Source of the DNA: Anthoceros angustus
Taxonomy: Eukaryota; Streptophyta; Anthocerotopsida; Anthocerotales; Anthocerotaceae
Direction of reading: 5' to 3'
DNA length: 64,000 nucleotides
Assembly: GCA_010909165.1 (NCBI GenBank)
Contig: VJWM01000226.1
Location: forward strand, 62,001 to 126,000
Shown: in pieces, positions 41,759 through 52,844 of the stretch
Layout: every line of letters starts with the position of its first letter
Numbering within the stretch: position 1 is the first letter of the stretch
Position numbers and translations under genes: made by a program
Notes under the pieces: generated by a model
The model's database searches: none
Told to the model about the DNA's origin: nothing
What the model saw: only the letters and a program-made list of their open reading frames with translations

Positions 41759-41944
41759 GTGCCCCATAAGTTCCGGGGCATTATGGCGTCCACCCGCTCA
41801 TCCTTGGTTGCTATTCATGCAGCCATGAGCGGCACCATGTCCACGCTCCTTGAGGTCGTGGAGAAGGTGCGTAACCTTAGGTTGCGATGCACAGAGGTGG
41901 AGGGCATGATGGAAAGGATGCCCCCGAGTGCCTCTAACATGTAG
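41759..41944 (+). CDS. Small ORF with coiled-coil segment related to the 28-kb remnant (copy at about 43070-43230)
   Basis: 61 residues; core STLLEVVEKVRNLRLRC matches SPLLEVVEKVRNLRVHC at 28 kb on the other strand, and the flanking MASTRSSLVAIHAAMSG matches VASTKSTVVASDAPMIG. The frame is then followed by a Pro-rich stretch in other frames (about 42040-42240). It is probably a piece of a larger dispersed gene; function unknown. Confidence 0.45.
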   Translation: MPHKFRGIMASTRSSLVAIHAAMSGTMSTLLEVVEKVRNLRLRCTEVEGMMERMPPSASNM

Positions 41945-42309
41945 ACAAGGGAAAGCCCAAGTGCGGCTACGTTCATGGAATACATGAACGTAGCCATGCA
42001 GGCCAATGCATCCATGTCCGAAGGTGGTGGACACCCGAGACCCCCTCCCCCTCCTACCACCCCGCCCACCTCCCTTTCCCCCTCCCCCAGCCATACCCTT
42101 TCATGCAGGGAATGCCGTTTGCTCCACCTCCAATTCCATAGGCGCAGCCGGCTGCACCTCGCCATGCTATGGCACACCCAGGCCTCTTCCCGATTGCAGA
42201 CTCCTCCCCCTCAGGCTGCGCCGAGGCTGTCTCTGAACTCGGAAGTGCAGGGGCCACGCTTTGGGACACAGGAGGATGGAGGCCCTACTCTGCGGCTCTT
42301 TCTAGATTG

Positions 42310-42733
42310 AGTGGAGCATGGTTTGTAGGTGGTTTGTAGTTGTTTTTGTAGGTAGGTGTTTTGAGAGCTCCCACCATGAGGTGGGAGTGCAACTGAACAT
42401 GTGGTTTTGTACGCAATTGTGCAAGCATGAGTGAGCCCAAGTGTGGGCTTTTCTGACTGAAATTGGGGTATCACTTTGAATGCTTCTGATGTCCTGGACA
42501 AGGCATGAGTGGTCCTCCATGGCTTGGATGCCCTGTCCATGCCATCAGATGCTATGTGATGGACGCCTAGAGGAGTGACGAGAAATGACACAAAGGGACC
42601 CTAAAACTGCCTAGGCCGAGCCCTTATGCGATGATGCACAAGCCTTAGCTCCATGTTCTTGCCGTCGGCGTGAGAACAAGCACATGAGAGCAAGGCCTTC
42701 AGCAGAGCGAGGCCTTCAAGCGAGAGCAAACCA
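42310..42733. other. Right flank of the coiled-coil ORF, no gene seen
   Basis: Repeated at 43567-43985. Contains AAGGCCTTCAG-GCGAGAGC-type short repeats near its end. No recognised coding content. Confidence 0.4.
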
Positions 42734-43999
42734 CGCTGGGCCTCCTGCCGATATGGGGCATTAGCGGAGTTCTGGCCGTGTGAACCACGCTTATGTATTA
42801 ACCTAGTAGGTGCTTTAGAGGTGTTGAGATAAAAGCCGACCTCTGGTTAAGTAGTCTAACTAGGGTTAGGAGAAACGTGGTTAGTTGGTCAAGTATAAAA
42901 GGGCACATAAACTATGTTAAATTTTGCTTTTCTATTATGCAAAGTCGCTTTTGTTTTACATCTCGATTAGAAAACCAACACAAACTACGGTGCTTTCATG
43001 AGGCCGGTGGTGCCGACAGACGGATGGGGCACCACCCAAGTCGACCATTAGGAACTGTGCCCCATAAGTTCCGGCATTATGGCGTCCACCCGCTCATCCT
43101 TGGTTGCTATTCATGCCCATGAGCGGCACCATGTCCACGCTCGCGAGGTCGTGGAGAAGGTGCGTAACCTTAGGTTGCGATGCAGGAGGTGGAGGGCATG
43201 ATGGAAAGGATGCCCCGAGTGCCTCTAACATGTAGACAAGGAAAGCCCAAGTGCGGCTACGTTCATGGAATACATGAACGTAGCCATGCAATGCATCCAT
43301 GTCCGAAGGTGGTGGACACCCGAGACCCCTCCCCTCCTACCGCCCACCTCCCTTTCCCCCTCCCCACCATGCTTTCATGCGAGAATGCGTTTGCTCCACC
43401 TCCAATTCCATAGGCGCACTGCACCCTCGCCATGCTATGGCACCCAGGCCTCTTCCGATTGAGACTCCTCCCCTCGGTGAGGCTCTCGAACTCGGAGTGC
43501 AGGGGCCACGCTTTGGGACACGGAGGATGGAGGCCCCCACTGCAGCTCTTTCTAGATTGAGTGGAGCATGGTTTGTAGGTGGTTTGTAGTTGTTTTTGTA
43601 GGTAGGTGTTTTGAGAGCTCCCACCATGAGGTGGGAGTGCAAACTTGAACATGTGGTTTTTGTGGCTGCAATTGTGCAAGCATGAGTGAGCCCAAGTGTG
43701 GGCTTTTCTGTCTGAAATTGGGGTATCACTTTGAATGCTTCTGATGTCCTGGACAAGGCATGAGTGGTCCTCCATGGCTTGGATGCCCTGTCCATGCCAT
43801 CAGATGCTATGTGATGGACGCCTAGAGGAGTGACGAGAAATGACACAAAGGGACCCTAAACTCGTGCCTAGGCTGAGCCCCTTATGCAGCATGATGCACA
43901 AGCCTTAGCTCCATGTTCTTGCCACCGTCGCGTGAGAACGAAGCCTGCACATGAGAGCAAGGCCTTCAGGCGAGAGCGAGGCCTTCAAGCGAGAGCAAA

Positions 44000-44759
44000 C
44001 CCTGCACGCGGGCCAAACTTTCGCCCAAAAATTTGAGTATGTGTGTCTTGGCCGTGTCTTAACATGTATGTGTGGTAATCAGAACCCTAAAACTCTAAAG
44101 AACAAAACATCTGCATGACACAATGGGAACACCATGCGAAAAGTGTGTCATACAAATTTTTTGCCCCGCGTACGAACGTATCGAAGCTGATGTGGCACAT
44201 TTTATACGTGTATTGTACGCGAGAACCTTAAAGATGCCATGGCATATTTTCGTACAGTATACTAAAAAAAACAAAGTCACACACACGAAGTCATGTGACA
44301 AGAATGGTATTCCATCCTCCTCCCCCCCATTTGTCCATACAGAAACTTTTAGGGTTGACAGGAAAACTTAGGATTGCACGATGTAGGAGAAGAAGTATAT
44401 TACAGTCCAGTTGGCTGAAATTCTTCCTAGAATGGATATGAGATGGCCAAATTTATAAACCTCGTCTCGCCTCGCCAGCGGCACCACCCAGCATCATCAT
44501 TGCCAAACCGGGTGGGGCTCTTAACGATGATATCACAGTGTAGGAGAAATATGCGAAAGGAGACACTTGAAATACAAACCGGTTTTCAAATCCAAGAATA
44601 AGTGAAAGCAATTGTGTATAAGACGACTATATCTAGGAAGTTGTCATATTTGAATTAAATCATGAGTAAAACATTAAACTTTCAAAACTTTAAACACGGA
44701 ATGCATATGCTTTGAAACTACAAAATATTGTTTCACAACTCAAATTTCTAGATTCATTT
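44000..44759. other. Left edge of the neprosin array: non-coding spacer with segment E
   Basis: Segment E (about 44110-44400: CATGACACAATGGGAACACC...TTAGGATTGC) recurs in whole or part at 45572-45690 and 47550-47810. No gene is recognised in it. It lies downstream of neprosin 3' ends. Confidence 0.5.
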
Positions 44760-45571
44760 TCATTTAGAGCCCCGTCCACCGAAAAACATCCAAACACCAC
44801 CGCTACACGGGTTGGGGTACTTGACCCGTGTAAACCTTGCCATTATAATTGCTAGTAGCATCTTGGGCGAGTTCAAGCGTCATTAGCGTCATATGCAACA
44901 AGTACTCCTTGTCATCCAAGTGCGTGTAATGTAAAATGGCTTGATGAGCTGGTGTATCAATAGTGTCACCGCCTATTGGACCATTAGCATCTACACCGTA
45001 CCTTCCATTTCCCATTTGTACTTTGGAATCTGGACTTGACATGAAAGCGTCTCCCCCATTGTACAATAGTTGCATAATGGTCTTTGAGCAGATTGAATAT
45101 GGAAGCTGGCCAATAACCAACATTTGCTCCTTCAATTGCTAACCACAAATCTCCATTGGTTGTAGGCTGCATTACAACATATCATAAATTAGAATAAGTT
45201 AGAAGAAATAGTATGAAATATGTCAAGTCCATATTAGAAGTTTTATTAAGAATACTACCTAGCTAGAACGCCCAAGAAGAAAACATTTGTTCCTTCAATT
45301 GCTATAACTTACCTTATTAATCTTGTATAGCATGCTTGTACCTACATAATTGCGGTGAATGCACCACCAAATACATATGTGGGATCCGTTTGCACAAATC
45401 CGACACGCAAGGTTAGGCGACCATTGCCGTTGTCGGCTGCTCAAAGGAACAAATGATACAAAGTTAATGATTCATATACATCCTAATAAGCGTTGAAATT
45501 TTCATGTGTTGATGATCACATACCGTCCATCTTATGAACAAAGCGAGGTGCAACATCTTGTGAATATAATG
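44760..45571 (-). pseudogene. Neprosin-like gene, array copy 1 (exons 5-7 only)
   Basis: The minus strand holds the exon 5 piece (YSQDVAPRFVHKMDG), exon 6 (DNGNGRLTLRVGFVQTDPTY, VFGGAFTAI, followed by the GTAGGTAC donor) and exon 7 from PTTNGDLWLAIEGANVGYWP to a stop TGA at 44760. It is cut at 45571, where spacer sequence is joined at an ACAC microhomology. Splice acceptor CAGs are intact here (AATGCAG before exon 7), unlike in several other copies. It lacks signal peptide and propeptide, so it is a partial copy. Confidence 0.8.
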
Positions 45572-46033
45572 ATGGATACACACGAAGTCATGTGACAAGA
45601 ATGGTATTCCATCCTCCTCCCCCATTTGTCCATACGAAACTTTTAGGGTTGAGGAAAACTTAGGATTGCGATGTAGGAGAAGAAGTATATTACCCAGTTC
45701 TGAAATTCTTCCTAGAATGGATATGAGATGGCCAAATTTATAAACCTCGTCTCGCCTTGCACCAGATCATCATTGCCAAACCGGGTGGGGCTCTTAACGA
45801 TGATATCACGGTGTAGGAGAAATATGCGAAAGGAGACACTTGAAATACAAACCGGTTTTCAAATCCAAGAATAAGTGAAAGCAATTGTGTATAAGGCGAC
45901 TATATCTAGGAAGTTGTCATATTTGAATTAAATCATGAGTAAAACATTAAACTTTCAAAACTTTAAACACGGAATGCATATGCTTTGAAACTACAAAATA
46001 TTGTTTCACAACTTCAAATTTCTAGATTCATTT

Positions 46034-47497
46034 TCATTTAGAGCCTGGTCCACCAAAAAACATCCAAACACCACCCGCTACACCAGGTTGGGGTACTTGA
46101 CCCGTGTAAACCTTGCCATTATAATTGCTAGTAGCATCTTGGGCGAGTTCAACGTCATTAGCGTCAACAAGTACTCCTTGTCATCCAAGTGCGTAATGTA
46201 AAATGGCTTGATGAGCTGGTGTATCAATAGTGTCACCGCCTATTGGACCATTAGCATCTACACCGCACCTTCCATTTCCCATTTGTACTTTGGAATCTGG
46301 ACTTGACATGAAAACGCCTCTCCATTGTACAATAGTTGCATAATGGTCTTTGAACGAATTGAATATGGAAGCTGGCCAATAACCAACATTTGCTCCTTCA
46401 ATTGCTAACCACAAATCTCCATTGGTTGTAGGTCGCATTACAACATATCATAAATTAGAATAAGTTAGAAGAAATAGTATGAAATATGTCAAGTCCATAT
46501 TAGAAGTTTCGTAAGAATACTACCTAGCTAGAACGCCCAAGAAGAAAACATTTGTTCCTTCAATTGCTATAACTTACCTTATTAATATCAGTATAGCATG
46601 CTTGTACCTACATAATTGCCGGTGAATGCACCACCAAATATATGTGGGATCCGTTTGCACAAATCCGGTACAGAGAAAGCAAACCATTGCCGTTGTCACC
46701 GCTTTCAAAGGGAACAAATGATACAAAGTTAATGATTCATATACATCCTAATAAAGCGTTGAAATTTTCATGTGTTGATGATCACATACCGTCATCTTAT
46801 GAACAAACGAGGTGCAACATCTTGTGAATATAATGATGGATACACTGAAAAATATAAATTTTCATAGAAGTCAATTAACATGCTAACACCATGAGATATA
46901 AAATAATGCAAGAAGAAAATTGATGGATTTGTAAAATAATAACACATGCCATCCAACTTGAGCTAAATTTATAGAATCGATATGCGTGTCGTGACAAATA
47001 AAATAGAGACGTGGGAGTTTGAGTAACTGATGTTGGGTTAACGGATGGTTGCCAAAAGCTAATTCTAGATCCTCCTCCATTGAATGTTCCATGAACATTG
47101 CCAACTACATCTTGCACAATTAAAAGGTGAACTTGGTCAAGTATTGATAAAGAAGAAAGGAAATATAGTCTCAAATTGTAATATATCGATGGTTTAATGA
47201 ATATGGAAATTATGACATACATGAGTTAGCTAAATCGGCGTCGCTTTCAATATTAGCAAAATTGCTAGAGGTATTCTTGCTTTGATCGATGAAAGAATTG
47301 CGGAGGATGTGCTGCTTTGATCAATAAAACCCTCCTGCGTCATAGGCCGTTGTATAGGGATAGTTCCTTGGGGCATGATCCTACTTCTACATGATAGGCA
47401 CTTGGGGACGTCGCACCCCATTTGCTGATATTTGTAATTGGGATAACTCTAGAGGTGGTTTACGCAACATGTCAACAACAGAGTTCCATACTTTGCT

Positions 47498-47528
<31 letters not shown>

Positions 47529-47540
47529 AAAACAACAACA
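46034..47540 (-). pseudogene. Neprosin-like gene, array copy 2 (exons 3-7)
   Basis: The minus strand reads exon 3 (VWNSVVDMLRKPPLELSQL; PQGTIPIQRPMTQEGFIDQS), exon 4 (DVVGNVHGTFNGGGSRISFW, then INLAQVGWHV), exon 5, exon 6 and exon 7 to the clean C-terminus GVAGGVWMFFGGPGSK and TGA at 46034. Upstream it stops in the CAA/TTG microsatellite at 47496-47540, where segment E follows, so exons 1-2 are missing. Confidence 0.8.
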
Positions 47541-47550
47541 ACAACAAAAC
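47496..47550 (+). repeat. CAA microsatellite in neprosin copy 2, interrupted by segment E
   Basis: CAA units only. The AAT half, exon 2 and exon 1 are replaced by segment E starting ACATCCGCATGACACAATGG. Confidence 0.9.
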
Positions 47551-48165
47551 ATCCGCATGACACAATGGGAACACCATGCGAAAAGTGTGTCATACAAATT
47601 TTTGCCCTCGTGCAACGACGGCGATGTGGCACATTTTATACGTGTATTATGCGAGAACCTTAAAGATGCCATGGCATATTTTAGACAAAGATACTAAAAA
47701 CAAAGTCACACACACGAAGTCATGTGACAAGAATGGTATTCCATCCTCCTCCCCCATTTGTCCATACGAAACTTTTAGGGTTGAGGAAAACTTAGGATTG
47801 CGATGTAGGAGAAGAAGTATATTACCCAGTTCTGAAATTCTTCCTAGAATGGATATGAGATGGCCAAATTTATAAACCTCGTCTCGCCTTGCACCAGATC
47901 ATCATTGCCAAACCGGGTGGGGCTCTTAACGATGATATCACGGTGTAGGAGAAATATGCGAAAGGAGACACTTGAAATACAAACCGGTTTTCAAATCCAA
48001 GAATAAGTGAAAGCAATTGTGTATAAGGCGACTATATCTAGGAAGTTGTCATATTTGAATTAAATCATGAGTAAAACATTAAACTTTCAAAACTTTAAAC
48101 ACGGAATGCATATGCTTTGAAACTACAAAATATTGTTTCACAACTTCAAATTTCTAGATTCATTT

Positions 48166-49338
48166 TCATTTAGAGCCTGGTCCACCAAAAAACATCCAAA
48201 CACCACCCGCTACACCAGGTTGGGGTACTTGACCCGTGTAAACCTTGCCATTATAATTGCTAGTAGCATCTTGGGCGAGTTCAACGTCATTAGCGTCAAC
48301 AAGTACTCCTTGTCATCCAAGTGCGTAATGTAAAATGGCTTGATGAGCTGGTGTATCAATAGTGTCACCGCCTATTGGACCATTAGCATCTACACCGCAC
48401 CTTCCATTTCCCATTTGTACTTTGGAATCTGGACTTGACATGAAAACGCCTCTCCATTGTACAATAGTTGCATAATGGTCTTTGAACGAATTGAATATGG
48501 AAGCTGGCCAATAACCAACATTTGCTCCTTCAATTGCTAACCACAAATCTCCATTGGTTGTAGGTCGCATTACAACATATCATAAATTAGAATAAGTTAG
48601 AAGAAATAGTATGAAATATGTCAAGTCCATATTAGAAGTTTCGTAAGAATACTACCTAGCTAGAACGCCCAAGAAGAAAACATTTGTTCCTTCAATTGCT
48701 ATAACTTACCTTATTAATATCAGTATAGCATGCTTGTACCTACATAATTGCCGGTGAATGCACCACCAAATATATGTGGGATCCGTTTGCACAAATCCGG
48801 TACAGAGAAAGCAAACCATTGCCGTTGTCACCGCTTTCAAAGGGAACAAATGATACAAAGTTAATGATTCATATACATCCTAATAAAGCGTTGAAATTTT
48901 CATGTGTTGATGATCACATACCGTCATCTTATGAACAAACGAGGTGCAACATCTTGTGAATATAATGATGGATACACTGAAAAATATAAATTTTCATAGA
49001 GAAGTCAATTAACATGTCATAACACCATGAGATATAAAATAATGCAAGAAGAAAATTGATGGATTTGTAAAATAATAACACATGCCATCCAACTTGAGCT
49101 AAATTTATAGAATCGATATGCGTGTCGTGACAAATAAAATAGAGACGTGGGAGTTTGAGTAACTGATGTTGGGTTAACGGATGGTTGCCAAAAGCTAATT
49201 CTAGATCCTCCTCCATTGAATGTTCCATGAACATTGCCAACTACATCTTGCACAATTAAAAGGTGAACTTGGTCAAGTATTGATAAAGAAGAAAGGGAAA
49301 TATAGTCTCAAATTGTAATATATCGATGGTTTAATGAA
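48166..49338 (-). pseudogene. Neprosin-like gene, array copy 3 (exons 4-7)
   Basis: Offset by 2132 bp from copy 2 and identical to it over exons 5-7. At 49338 intron 3 sequence (TTTAATGAATATGG) is joined to exon 7 of the next copy (GAATATGGAAGCTGG), sharing GAATATGG. No 5' exons. Confidence 0.8.
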
Positions 49339-50476
49339 TATGGAAGCTGGCCAATAACCAACATTTGCTCCTTCAATTGCTAACCACAAATCTCCATTGG
49401 TTGTAGGTCGCATTACAACATATCATAAATTAGAATAAGTTAGAAGAAATAGTATGAAATATGTCAAGTCCATATTAGAAGTTTATTAAGAATACTACCT
49501 AGCTAGAACGCCCAAGAAAACATTTGTTCCTTCAATTGCTATAACTTACCTTAATCTTGTATAGCATGCTTGTACCTACATAATTGCGGTGAATGCACCA
49601 CCAAATACATATGTGGGATCCGTTTGCACAATCAAATACGCAAGGTTGAAGCGACCATTGCCGTTGTCGACTGCTCAAAGGGAACAAATGATACAAAGTT
49701 AATGATTCATATACATCCTAATAAAGCGTTGAAATTTTCATGTGTTGATGATCACATACCGTCCATCTTATGAACAAAGCGAGGTGCAACATCTTGTGAA
49801 TATAATGATGGATACACTGAAAAATATAAATTTTCATAGAAGTCAATTAACATGTCATAACACCATGAGATATAAAATAATGCAAGAAGAAAATTGATGG
49901 ATTTGTAAAATAATAACTTACATGCCATCCAACTTGAGCTAAATTTATAGAATCGATATGCGTGTCGTGACAAATAAAATAGAGGACGTGGGAGTTTGAG
50001 TAATCTGATGTTGGGTTAACGGATGGTTGCCAAAAGCTAATTCTAGATCCTCCTCCATTGAATGTTCCATGAACATTGCCAACAACTATCTTGCACAATT
50101 AAAAGGTGAACTTGGTCAAGTATTGAGAAAGAAGAAGAAATATAGTCTCAAATTGTAATATATCGATGGTTTAATGAATATAGTGAAATTATGACATACA
50201 TGAGTTAGCTAAATCGGCGTCGCTTTCAATATTAGCAAAATTGCTAGAGGTATTCTTGCTTTGATCGATGAAAGAATTGCGGAGGATGTGCTGCTTTGAT
50301 CAATAAAACCCTCCTGCGTCATAGGCCGTTGTATAGGGATAGTTCCTTGGGGCATGATCCTACTTCTACATGATAGGCACTTGGGGACGTCGCACCCCAT
50401 TTGCTGATATTTGTAATTGGGATAACTCTAGAGGTGGTTTACGCAACATGTCAACAACAGAGTTCCATACTTTGCT

Positions 50477-50507
<31 letters not shown>

Positions 50508-50535
50508 AAAACAACAACAACAACAAAACAACAAC

Positions 50536-50579
<44 letters not shown>

Positions 50580-50999
50580 TAGTAGCTGCATATATCGATA
50601 ACTATAGTTGACATAAAAATGAAAAAGGCAGTCATACGGGTGTGTGAACCCACATACTTGAATCACATGATCTTTAAAAGATGGATGTTGTAAAGTCGGT
50701 GGTGTTCCACCTTCACACAATCTACTATAGTGCCATTAGGGCTGCAACATAAACAAGATAAAGCAATTGAGTATCTTACATTGCATATAATAAAGATGCC
50801 ATGAAAAGGTACCAAGAGATAGTGGAGTATAGTATATACATTATGGGATTCCACAAATGGCACATGAACATTCAAGTCAAAGCACCATCCGGGATGGGGT
50901 GAGAAACTTATTTTGAGCATTCGCGCATGACTAGCATATGAGAAATGCACAAAGATAACAAACATCAACCCCAACACTAAAGTTGCAGCACGACTTCAT
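49339..50999 (-). pseudogene. Neprosin-like gene, array copy A (exons 1-6 and start of 7, 3'-truncated)
   Basis: Has the start codon (50999-50997) and a hydrophobic signal segment (ATLVLGLMFVIFVHFSYA), exon 2 with the propeptide motif DG/NG-TIVDCVKVEH, the microsatellite intron, exon 3, and a fully open exon 4 (DYSNSHVLYFICHDTHIDSI, INLAQVGWHV). It ends inside exon 7 after NVGYWPAS. Of all copies, its exon 4 is the best-preserved reading. Confidence 0.8.
50475..50577 (+). repeat. CAA/AAT microsatellite in neprosin copy A intron 2
   Basis: About 60 bp CAA, then about 40 bp AAT. Shorter than in B and C. Confidence 0.95.
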
Positions 51000-51080
51000 G
51001 ATTACAAAGCTTTGGGTCTAAGCAATATGCAAATGGATGTAATTGATCAACGATAATTTGTAGGATGGTGGTTGAGGCAC

Positions 51081-51087
51081 ATATATA
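51081..51087 (-). promoter_or_regulatory. TATA box of neprosin copy A
   Basis: TATATAT on the minus strand, 82 bp upstream of the ATG; the same element at the same distance precedes the other two 5' ends. Confidence 0.6.
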
Positions 51088-51155
51088 GGCATTTTGGGAT
51101 TTTTTCTCGATAATATGGACAAAAGCGAAATAGCTTTGCTCTCTTGGTGTTAGAC

Positions 51156-51610
51156 TAAGCATATCCCTCTCTATGTTATGGAGTTTTGAATGATTTCCCA
51201 CGGTCTCTACTCAGCTGACATAAGTTGCAACCATGAGTGAGTGGAACAAGGAACCCGTCCCTCTTCAAGCCTTGGTGAAGAATTTGGCGTTTCTCCACCG
51301 ATCCCGAGTGGGCGACAACCTTGTAAAGGCCATACTTGGAGTAGTTGGTGGTTCCCTTGAAGTCATCGGGGATGGTGTCGACTAAGCATATCCCTCTCTA
51401 TGTTATGGAGTTTTGAATGATTTCCCACGGTCTCTACTCAACAAGTTGCAACCATGAGTGAGTGGAACAAGGAACCCGTCCCTCTTCAAGCCTTGGTGAA
51501 GAATTTGACGTTTCTCCACCGATCCCGAGTGTGGGAAGCGACAACCTTGTAAAGGCCATACTTGGAGTAGGTGGTTCCCACGGGAGTCATCGGGGATGGT
51601 GTCGACTAGC
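51156..51610 (+). repeat. 230-bp tandem repeat upstream of neprosin copy A
   Basis: GACTAAGCATATCCCTCTCT begins both units (51156 and 51379). The junction uses GACTAAGC, also present at the right edge in the equivalent site at 63697. The 58- and 63-kb units have a single copy. Confidence 0.75.
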
Positions 51611-51910
51611 GCGCCATTCAAATACATGTTCAGCCGGCATGCTGGTGCCTAGCGTTCACGGTGATCGAGGTGTCGTATACTCCCGTTGTAGCGATTTGGG
51701 ATGAGTAGTAGCACGAGAGCCACCGTTGGCAGCCATGCCGGGCGCATCAAGGGCCGCCGTCGCCCAAGATGCGGGCAGGGGCGGTCGTTCGGAGGAGCGA
51801 GAACTTGAGCTCCCCTCGAAGCTGCATCCGCCCGGTGTAATCATTGTTGTTTGGATTTCGAGCCGGTGCACGTTGGTGTCGATGATTGCGACGTTTCCAG
51901 GTCCACTATA
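51205..51910 (-). pseudogene. Unrecognised minus-strand gene fragment upstream of neprosin copy A
   Basis: Minus-strand pieces YNGSI/YNGVYDTSITVNARH, MYLNGALVDTIPDD, TNYSKYGLYKVVAHSG and KRDGFLVPLTHGCNL occur here and, in the same order, upstream of copies B and C. In B and C the frame ends CNLQAAE and TAG. The NGALVDTIPDD...YSKYGLYKV pattern loosely recalls the C-terminal strand of lectin-fold polysaccharide lyases, but that is weak. The piece is duplicated by the 230-bp tandem repeat. Confidence 0.4.
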
Positions 51911-51938
51911 AGAATCGCGGTGTTTTCAATGCATTTTA

Positions 51939-52460
51939 TGTCACAATCGGATACATGCGAGACGGAGGCGAACAAGCGGGACAAGCCGACGATGATGGAT
52001 GCTAGCTATGTGATGATGGATGCTAGCTATGTGATCGATAGCTAGGCAATTGCGAGGCTAGTGTAGGAAGGCCAACAAGCGGGCTAGGGTGTACGTGGGA
52101 GCGTGATTGAGGCGGATAGGCCAACCAAGGTTAGACCGAGCCAGGCCAGTTAGGCTGACCCGGATGACACTAACCTAGCTGCAGAGATTCTCGACATCGA
52201 GAGGCGAGCATTGCGGAGGACCGTGAAGGAATTCTTGGTGAGATGGGAAGGCAACCATCAAGAGGACCCGGTACGGGACACGAGGCCTTTATCGAAACTT
52301 TTCAACACCTCGGCAAAGGCGGAGGCGGAGAATGAAGAACGAGGCCCTCCCGATGCTCACTAGAGAAAGGAGGAGGGTGTCACGATCGGATACATGCAAG
52401 TGAGGGGACAAGCCGACGATGATAGATGCTAGCTATGTAATCCATAGCTCAAAGTGTATG
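51939..52460 (+). mobile_element. Ty3/gypsy chromovirus remnant: chromodomain plus LTR start
   Basis: The plus strand reads AEILDIERRALRRTVKEFLV then RWEGNHQEDPV (about 52184-52275), the chromodomain at the end of a chromoviral integrase. It is followed by an LTR-like start TGTCACGATCGGATACATGC at 52377. A related LTR-like piece (TGTCACAATCGGATACATGC) lies before it at 51940. The same arrangement recurs at 59.04-59.50 kb, so it travels with the array unit. Confidence 0.65.
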
Positions 52461-52844
52461 CCTCTACATCTTAATCTTGGTCTCTCGTCTCAGGAATGCC
52501 GATTACATTTTACAACGTAATTTACAACCTAAAGTTGTAAAAGAATGACTTAAATAGGTTGGAAATTTGCGTGGCGGGGAAGATTATCACGTCATAGAGT
52601 TGATGACGTGGCGGCCACATCAGCAAATTGGTAGGTATTAATAGCACTTACAAGTGCTATTAATACAAGTCTCCGGAAGGGTCATTCTCCATTAAAGGGG
52701 TTTGGGTCCCTAAAGGCCAAAAAGTGATCCTCCAAAAGGGGCCAAAGCGTATCATCTCCATAAAAGCACTCTTTACACATGTACAAAATACATTGACCAT
52801 GTTATTTTTCGCGAACACTTATCTTGGCAGGCAGACAAGGTTCG
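52461..52844. other. Array spacer, no gene seen
   Basis: Contains the inverted repeats noted separately and GGGTCCCTAAAGGCC-type sequence; matched at 59.5-59.9 kb. Confidence 0.5.
52637..52664. repeat. Perfect hairpin palindrome
   Basis: ATTAATAGCACTT, spacer AC, AAGTGCTATTAAT: 13-bp perfect arms. It recurs with one mismatch at 59703-59729. It sits in a stretch that also has TTTTACAAC...GTTGTAAAA inverted arms (52508-52541). Confidence 0.8.

Larger units (their letters stand above)
41421..43990 (+). repeat. 1.3-kb tandem duplication covering the Copia-2 3' LTR and right flank
   Basis: 41421-42733 repeats as 42734-43990. The second copy lacks many 2-6-base pieces, mostly at CAG, CTG, CCTGG and CGG. 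The junction ACGCTGGGCCTCCTG matches left ACGCTAGGCCTCCTG and right ACGCGGGCC. Confidence 0.85.
45572..49338 (+). repeat. 2.13-kb tandem duplication within the neprosin array
   Basis: 45572-46862 and 47704-48994 appear base-for-base identical as read, including the same odd missing bases. Similarity continues with small indels to about 47205 / 49338. Confidence 0.85.

Noticed and set aside
42822-42981. Separate solo LTR of Copia-2
   Set aside because: It is the duplicated copy of the 3' LTR within the 1.3-kb tandem duplication, with the same flanks on both sides.
47391-47663. Open frames rich in Gln/Asn/Thr over the CAA tracts (also at 50401, 57684 and 62657)
   Set aside because: They are translations of a CAA/AAT microsatellite on the strand opposite the neprosin gene; length varies freely and no flanking domain exists.
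50366-50653. Poly-Cys, poly-Leu or poly-Val frames on the minus strand of the microsatellites
   Set aside because: Same microsatellite; on the gene strand it is intronic, bounded by a GTATG donor and TTGTAG acceptor.
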